Origin: Castor canadensis
Lineage: Eukaryota > Chordata > Mammalia > Rodentia > Castoridae
Direction of reading: 5' to 3'
Length of the DNA stretch: 64,000 nucleotides
Assembly (NCBI RefSeq): GCF_047511655.1
Contig: NC_133390.1
Location: 159,833,583-159,897,582, forward strand
Shown: positions 57,867-64,000 of the stretch, one piece after another
Layout: the number at the start of each line of letters is the position of its first letter
Position numbering within the stretch: the first letter of the stretch is position 1
The notes under the pieces: model-generated
Told to the model about the DNA's origin: nothing
Databases searched by the model: none
Seen by the model: the letters and a program-made list of their open reading frames with translations, nothing else
Program-made: the position numbers and the translations under genes

Positions 57867-60224
57867 CAGTGCTGGTAAGTATGAAGCTGACATTCTCAAG
57901 TTAAAATTATCAGACTGTGATTGATGTATCCCAAGGTTCCTAGATCTTGCTGAACTGGCCCAGCTGAGGAGCTTGGACTAGGTATGGTCAGCTCCCAGTA
58001 GGGTGAACGGGTTCAGTGTAGTAAAACTGTGTGGTGTTTGTAACTGGGTGATTGGTGGGGAGAGTGAGAGCCCCCCCCCCGCCCCGTGGAGAAGTGGGGG
58101 TTCAGCAAGGAGGAAGCAACACAGATATAGTCCCAAACAAGCTGGTCTGAAATGCCTTCTCCAGAGCTTGGTCTGTGCTCAGACATGGGGTTGGAGTCAG
58201 AACTCTGCAGCTGAGGCTGTGGAGTGGAGGTCCCCTAGCTCAGTCCTCCTACCTCCCTAGGGGGCTTGCCTTGGTTTTCAGTCTTCTCCTTGTTTGTTTT
58301 ATTATTATTATTTTGCCACATCTTGCTCTTTCCTGACCACATTGTGATGACTAGCTCCATACCCTCAGGAAGGTGGTACCTCGGCCAAGGTAAGACATGG
58401 TGGCTCTTACTTGGCTCTCTAAAAGTACCCAGCTCCTCCCCTTACATTTCTGAATCATGATAAAGGGACTGTAAGCACAGGGCAGGTCCTATAGGTCACA
58501 ACTGCATTTCCAAAGGCCTCACCTCCCCCACAACAATGGAAGGTGAAAGGTGGTATGGCCATAGATTCTCAGCATTATAGACCCTGGCTTGGGAAGAGCT
58601 TCCTATCAGTCAGCATCTGAGCCTGTGCCCTCAGAGTCCCAGAAATGGCCCTGGACCACAAGCAGCCTTTGGAAAAAACCCTGCACAAGCTGAGCATTGC
58701 CCTCTGGCACACGTGGGCTGGCTTTCTTGGTCTTGCCTGCCACAAGCTACTTCCTGAGCTAAGGGAATGCCCCTTTCTGAGAGATGACGCCTCCTAGCAC
58801 TTGAATTTCTTTGTCTTATTTCACTTCCCAGTCCTGCTTCTAAAACAGTCAGTAAGTTCATGCAACAAATGTCTATTGAATACCCACTGTTCTTGAGCTA
58901 AAGAGAAGTATGAGGGGAGAGGAGGGACCTGGGAAGCTACCTAGGCCAGCCTTCTATCCCCAGCCATGGCTAGCCCATCTGAGGACATTCCTCCACTCTC
59001 TATAACCTATTGGATGTTACACAGGGATGTTCCCCAGAGGCCCCAGGCGAGGTGTGCCCCCTTGGCTTGCTTAACATATACCTTAACCACTTAGCTGGTG
59101 CTGACCTAAAGCAGGGTAGGAAACTAGAATAGCTTTTATCCCTGAGCAAATGGGAAGTAGAGCAAGGCTTTCAGATGGCAGAGTCAGCTGCATCCCCCTG
59201 GAGCAGGCTGGTGCTGGCTGATGCTCCCACTCCTCCCACCCCTTGCCCAGGTATAGCAGCCCACTTTCCCTGCTCCAGATTCTTTGCACTCTTATTGGTG
59301 GAGAAGCTACAGAACCTTCTTCCTGCCCTTCACAACTTGAGAGCTCCTGCTCCTTCTGAGCCAAGAGTTTAAATTGCTCCATCTTCTCTAAGCCACTTGG
59401 AATTTGGCTCAGGCCCCCCTACCTTTGCAGGGACCAGGTGTCCTGAGCACATTGGACACACCTCAGAGGGAGGATCTTTGTTGTGGGTTTCACACCTGCC
59501 TCTAGGCCCTGGGTGTGTGGCTTCATGACAGAGATGAAGTAATCAGGCTGAGCTTGTGAGCCTCCAGGGTTTGTGGAGATCTTCACCCATGGATGCTCTG
59601 ACCTTCCTTCCATAGAGAGGCAGGCAGTGCCACCAGGGAGGAAAGGACTGCAAAGCTAAAATCTAGAGCACTGTTTCCTCCCCATCCTCCTTTCCATAGA
59701 GAATAGAGGCGTTTGTCTTGTCTGTCTTCAACCTATTTTTCTTTTTTATACTTCTCATATTATCTGTGCTGCCAAGAAAAATCCCAGAGGGCAGTCAGGA
59801 GTCTGAGTGACCATCCTGGCTCAGCCCCAATTCACCATGTGACGTCAGGCTAGTCCTATCCCCCTTTCTCTACTTTCAAAATGAGCAGTGTAAAGTATAT
59901 GCTGTCCAGGGATTGTTCCAATCTGTCATCTTACAGATCTTTATTTTCTATCATTTTGCTTTCGTTGGATCTTTTCCATCTGAGGGTACAGGAAGTGCCA
60001 GGACCTGTTTCAGTTTTTGAATCCTGCAAGCACATTCCAAGACTGGCCTGAAATTGCATGAGCAACATCACTCTAATTTTTTTTTTTTTGAAAAGCACCT
60101 TACCAACCAACTGCGATGCTGTCCTGTTCCTTTTATCTCACCCCCCTCTCTCCTCTCTTGTCCCCACTCTCCCCCACCTCAGTGCTCCGTGCTGTATGCG
60201 TGTGCTCTCTGTTCTTGTATACTC

Positions 60225-60241
60225 AATAAAAGTGAAATAAA
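60225..60241 (+). terminator. EPB41L1: Distal polyadenylation signals of EPB41L1
   Basis: Two AATAAA hexamers (60225-60230 and 60236-60241), followed by GT-rich 'tgtgtttgatgctg'. Cleavage probably at about 60250-60260. Confidence 0.85.
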
Positions 60242-60610
60242 TGTGTTTGATGCTGAACCACTGACTTCCTTGGCCTCCCTCTCTCCCTCCTCTGTCTCTC
60301 CCTCTTTCTGACTTTGGCTACTGGTACAAGTTGGTATAAAACTGGAGGGAGATCTCCCAACTTAGAACACTTTTACTCAACACATGTTTGGAGTTTTGCA
60401 ATGAGGGCCAGGCCTTGACTTGGGCTCTACAGAGGCAGCAGCAAACAGGGAAAAGTCCTTCTTGTCCAGGCGCTCACTGGTCAGTGGAAGACACAGATTA
60501 ATAAAACAGATGACCAATCAAAGACAAGTCAGAGTAATCAGCACCAGGAAGGAAATCACAGATGAAAGAATGGATGGTCACTGAAGGAGCTCACTCTAAA
60601 CAAGGTGTTC

Positions 60611-60718
60611 TGGGCGGAGGCTGAAGCTCAGTGGTAGAACAGGTGCTTAGCATATGTGAGGCCCTGGGTTTGAACCTCAGCAGCCCCCTCATACACCAAA
60701 AAAAAAAAAAAAAAAAAA
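60611..60718 (+). mobile_element. ID-type SINE with 21-base A tail
   Basis: 'ggaggctgaagctcagtggt', 'caggtgcttagcatatgtga', 'gggtttgaacctcagcagcc', then a pure A run at 60698-60718. Confidence 0.85.
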
Positions 60719-61704
60719 GCCAGTTAGGACCTTCCTGAGAAGGTGATTTTTTAACTGAATGAGGAGAAAGATCAAGTAAGGTGAAGAACTTGGGTGAGAA
60801 CATTCTAGCAGGCAGGGGGAACAATAAGCATACGGCCCCAAGAACTAGAGGGACATTGTGTGTGGAGGAACAGCATGGTCTCTCCTCTTCCTGAAAGAAG
60901 AGCACATGCATTGGGATCTCTTCCTGCAACTTCCGCACCATGTGAGAGCCTAGTGGATAATGGGTACAGCAGTCCCCAATTCAGCCTTTGCCTGCAACCT
61001 TCGTATATGTTACCATATCCTCATATCACCCAGCCCATTATTGACTTACCTTTCTTTAAATTGACTCACTATGAAAAAAAATATTTTAAAAAGAAACATT
61101 ACTATTGCTTCCATAAGTGAAGAAATTACTGTCATTTGCCAAAGAGTCTTCACAAAAATGAATGGAGAGAAATCAAAATTTAAAATCATAATCCATGTAA
61201 AACCTAAACTTATTTCTTGAGTCACCTAAGGTACACTTTGCATTTTATTCTATCAGGTGACTCACCTCAGGCCCCTTGCTATATTGGCCAATAGCTCACA
61301 AGTGAGTCTTTTTTTCCACATATGTGTTTTTCCAGTTGAACTCATTTTGTACATACCATTCTGAATACCTTAGAAAAGTTTTATCCTGAGAATTTCCCTA
61401 TAATTTTGGATACTAAGTACTATTTCTTTTCTTTGTAAAGATAATTCATTAAATGAAACAAAGGTTCTGCAGTGAAAAATAATTCTTCAGCCTTCTCTCA
61501 ATTCCTATCCATTGTTAAAGACAGTTGCTGTGAGGAGCTTTGTGAATCTTTCCCCAGAATTTTTCCCATAGGTTTTCTTTGACAATCTGTCATCACTGAG
61601 ATTCTGCAATAGGACTTGGTTTGCCAACATTGGGTCCCCACCCATCTCAGGCCCCATACCTCCTGGATCTATAGAGCCAGCCTCTCCACTTCTTGAAATC
61701 TAGA

Positions 61705-61912
61705 TTAGTGTTTCTCAGCTGGGATGAGGGGGGTGGTGGAGCTCTGTCTGGAGACATTTTTGTTGTCACAACTGAGGGGTGCTACTGGCATTCGAGGTTA
61801 GTGTCCAGAGTTGTTGCTAAACATCGTACAATATGTAGAACAGCTATCTACAGCAAAGAATTATTTGGCTCCAAATGTCAATTATGCCAAGGTTGGGAAG
61901 CCCTGATTTGGA
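61705..61912 (-). mobile_element. MER20-like hAT DNA transposon fossil
   Basis: 'ctgtctggagacatttttgt', 'tgtcacaactgaggggtgct' and 'gaattatttggctccaaatg', with terminal 'gtttctcagctggg' and 'caaggttgggaagccctg'. The order fits MER20 read in reverse. Confidence 0.8.
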
Positions 61913-62334
61913 TGGATATTTCAAGTTACAGGGTGGAATTCCCCAGCCATCATGTACAGTTTCTATGTCCAGTGTTAAGTGTCTTAGAATCTCTGAGAAG
62001 ATGGTGAGCCCACCTGTAACAAGGAGCTTTGAGGCCAGCCCAAGGAGATCAGCACCTAAGACTGGGAGTGGGGAGGGGAAGGCAGACAGATGAGCTTCTT
62101 CATGCAGGAAATGGAACTGATAGGATGGGCTGAGATTGACGTGTGTGACTGTGGAGGTTGCTTCTGGTTACCCATGCAGCATCCCACTGTGATTAACCAT
62201 GACTGCAGCACCCAGCCTAGTGTGCAACCTCTTACCAGATGAATTGTGACTGAGACAGATTGGCATGTCCAGCTGTCACTGAGGAAGTGTGACAGACAAA
62301 CTAAGGAGCAGCAGCACAGAGACAAGAGCAACCA

Positions 62335-62455
62335 GACTATGTTTTGCATCTTAACTCTGCCACTCTGGTTGTGTAACCCCTCTCAGAACCTCAGTTTTCT
62401 CACTTGTAGATTGGAAATGCTAAGGATTAATGTAAAGATTAGAAATAATATCCAA
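62335..62455 (+). mobile_element. MIR fragment
   Basis: 'cttaactctgccactctggt', 'cagaacctcagttttctcac' and 'aaggattaatgtaaagatta'. Confidence 0.65.
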
Positions 62456-63149
62456 GTGACTTGCCCTATGAATGTTGGTGGTGTCTAGCTAGCTCTCACC
62501 ATCACATAAACCAATTTCTTGCAACAAATTACTCAATATGTATCTCCTACCGGCTCTGCTTCTTTGGTGAAACTCTAATACAACCACCTAGCACAGGGAT
62601 AGGCCCATGGGTAGAAGCTATTCACCAATATCATATTACTGTCATTATTAAGTACACAACATAGGTACTGAGATGGTTTTGTGCTAAGTTCCAGGGGAAA
62701 CAGTGCAGAACAAGCCAGGCAAATTCCCAGTCGCAGTGTACATTGATAGCCTGACTGAGATAGCAAGGTAGGACTATAGGACTCTGGGTGACCAGCTTCA
62801 GAGGGACTGATGTGGTGGCTGCCACTGCTGCTGAGACTGGGTCTCTCTGGGTTGGGACCTGGGATTTTGAGGCTCTTGCCTAAGGCTGAGTGTGACTAGA
62901 ACTTGGTGGTAATGGACCAGCTCTGACAGATCGAGATTGACTGAAGAGGACTATGACTGAGCATGACTGTGGCTATTGAGTAGTCACCACCTGGACCCAT
63001 GCTTCAGTAACTAAGACTGCTTGAGACCAAAGGACCGTAGCTGGTGGATATTTTCTGGAAGGGGATATAGAATTCATCTTTAATGGAAGTTATTATCCAC
63101 AATTCAGGCGGTAAAAGGAAAAACTAAGAGTAGCAAAATGCAACATTTG

Positions 63150-63460
63150 ACCAAATGGAACCTGCAGGCACGGGCCTTTCCTCTCGCGACCGACGGCTCC
63201 GGGGGACCACTTTCTCAGTCGCTCCCATCCGGCGCCAAAGCGGCCGGACTTCCGGTGCGTTTCCGCGGTGGCCAAGCGTTGAGTGGGTAGGTGAGTGCAG
63301 CTTCTTTACCTTTTTGTCTTACCTGATTTCTTTGTGTGTGTGGCCAGGCTTCCCCTCTTTTCCACTCGGAATCTCATGGCCCTTGTCGCCGGAGTGGCCG
63401 CGTCTGGGTCTGTGGGCCGGTGGTGGTGGGAGACACTGTTGTCAGGGCATCCCGGGGCCC
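63150..63460 (+). promoter_or_regulatory. AAR2: CpG-rich promoter of the downstream gene (probably AAR2)
   Basis: The only CpG-dense stretch in the window. It has an ETS site ACTTCCGG at 63248-63255 and an E2F-like GCGCCAAA at 63232-63239, and no TATA box. Such promoters serve housekeeping genes. In mammals the gene after EPB41L1 on the same strand is AAR2, a U5 snRNP assembly factor; the assignment rests on that gene order, since no coding exon is inside the window. Confidence 0.75.
63230..63290 (+). other. AAR2: Likely non-coding first exon of the downstream gene (start approximate)
   Basis: A consensus donor, TAG|gtgagt, at 63291 ends the CpG-rich core. The start is set only roughly at the ETS/E2F cluster. 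There is no ATG in a convincing context before the donor, so it is probably 5' UTR. Confidence 0.55.
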
Positions 63461-64000
63461 ACGGGTTAATTCCCCGTACCCCCTAACTATGGAGCTCGGG
63501 AACCGAGACTTCAGCTGCATCCAACCAGGTTCTGCCCTCCTCTCTGCGTGACTTCGGGTAAGGTCACCTTCCGAAACGAGCCTTTGTTTCTTGTCTATAG
63601 AATGGATATTATATTTTGGCAAGTAAATATTTTTATTAAGCATCGCGTATGTGCTAGGGATCTAGGACTCAAGCCTCGTGGGGGTGACAGCCCTTGATTG
63701 TTAAACATAGGAAACTGTAGGCAGTCAGGTTAGTGTGCTGTAGAGTTCTGTGTATATTTCTCAGTCCCTGGTCTGTGCCACGCCATGTGTCCTGAAGAGA
63801 ATTAAAGGATGGCAGAGTTAGAATGAAAGGAATACCATTATCACTCAGGTCATCCAGATGCCACAGGAAAGGTGGCTAATAGATTAGCAATTATTCCAAG
63901 TGGAATTTCTGTTTACTCAGCAGTATTAAGTATTTCCTGAATTTTAGGTTGTGGATGGGAAAAGGAAGATACAAATATTTCAAACGGCAGCTTTCAAACT
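63291..64000 (+). other. AAR2: Start of first intron of the downstream gene
   Basis: CpG content falls off after about 63560. No further exon was recognised before the window ends. Confidence 0.55.

Larger units (their letters stand above)
56918..60260 (+). other. EPB41L1: EPB41L1 3' UTR
   Basis: About 3.3 kb from the stop to the AATAAA cluster near 60225-60241. That length agrees with the long 3' UTR known for this gene. It contains an alternating (TA)-rich tract near 57063 and a possible early polyadenylation site at 57861. No SINE has inserted in it, unlike the introns. Confidence 0.85.
60261..63150 (+). other. Intergenic region between EPB41L1 and the next gene
   Basis: About 2.9 kb. 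Holds an ID-like SINE (60611), a MER20-like fossil (61705) and a probable MIR (62335). No open frame is credible. 61060-61500 is A/T-rich with nothing recognised. Confidence 0.75.

Noticed and set aside
63295-63551. Overlapping open frames in the CpG region as a coding gene
   Set aside because: GC-rich DNA keeps frames open. These lie after a consensus donor, in the first intron of the downstream gene.

Overview
This is mammalian nuclear DNA, almost certainly from a rodent. Two things show it. Spliced exons separated by long introns encode a 4.1-family protein. The introns also carry many ID-type (tRNA-derived) and B1/7SL-type SINEs, often fused as B1+ID composites. The recurring tRNA-like core (A box like 'tggctcaagtggtagag', B box 'gttcaaaccccag') looks most like beaver or kangaroo-rat relatives (Castorimorpha). 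That lineage is an inference from memory of the SINE type; the host gene is much firmer.

Layout: 1-11521 is the 5' intron sequence upstream of the first coding exon of EPB41L1 (protein 4.1N), rich in SINEs and old Tigger-like and MIR copies. From 11522 to about 60260, on the + strand, lies the whole EPB41L1 coding region and 3' UTR. I placed 21 standard coding exons by consensus splice sites and continuous reading phase. Joined, they give an 880-codon protein ending in TGA at 56915-56917. The 3' UTR runs to a cluster of AATAAA signals at 60225-60241, with a possible earlier site at 57861. From about 63150 a CpG-rich, ETS- and E2F-like promoter with a short non-coding exon begins the next gene on the same strand. 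From the known gene order in mammals this should be AAR2, whose coding exons lie beyond the window.

Within the 10-kb intron between coding exons 13 and 14 there are three further in-frame, phase 0/0 candidate cassettes: 99 nt at 33206, about 1977 nt at 37141 and 108 nt at 39623. If all were used the protein would grow from 880 to about 1608 residues. The largest is a single open frame of more than 2 kb encoding an acidic, probably disordered insert between the spectrin-actin-binding region and the rest of the tail.

Non-host-gene content: a processed RPS27 retropseudogene (about 43303-43649, minus) with target-site duplications; a U2 snRNA retropseudogene (about 26118-26320, minus) that seems to include precursor 3' sequence; DNA-transposon fossils (Tigger-like, MER20-like, MER5A-like); MIRs; and simple repeats. 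An 86-bp perfect inverted repeat brackets coding exons 9 and 10. I see no sign of a bacterial-type system, CRISPR array or virus.
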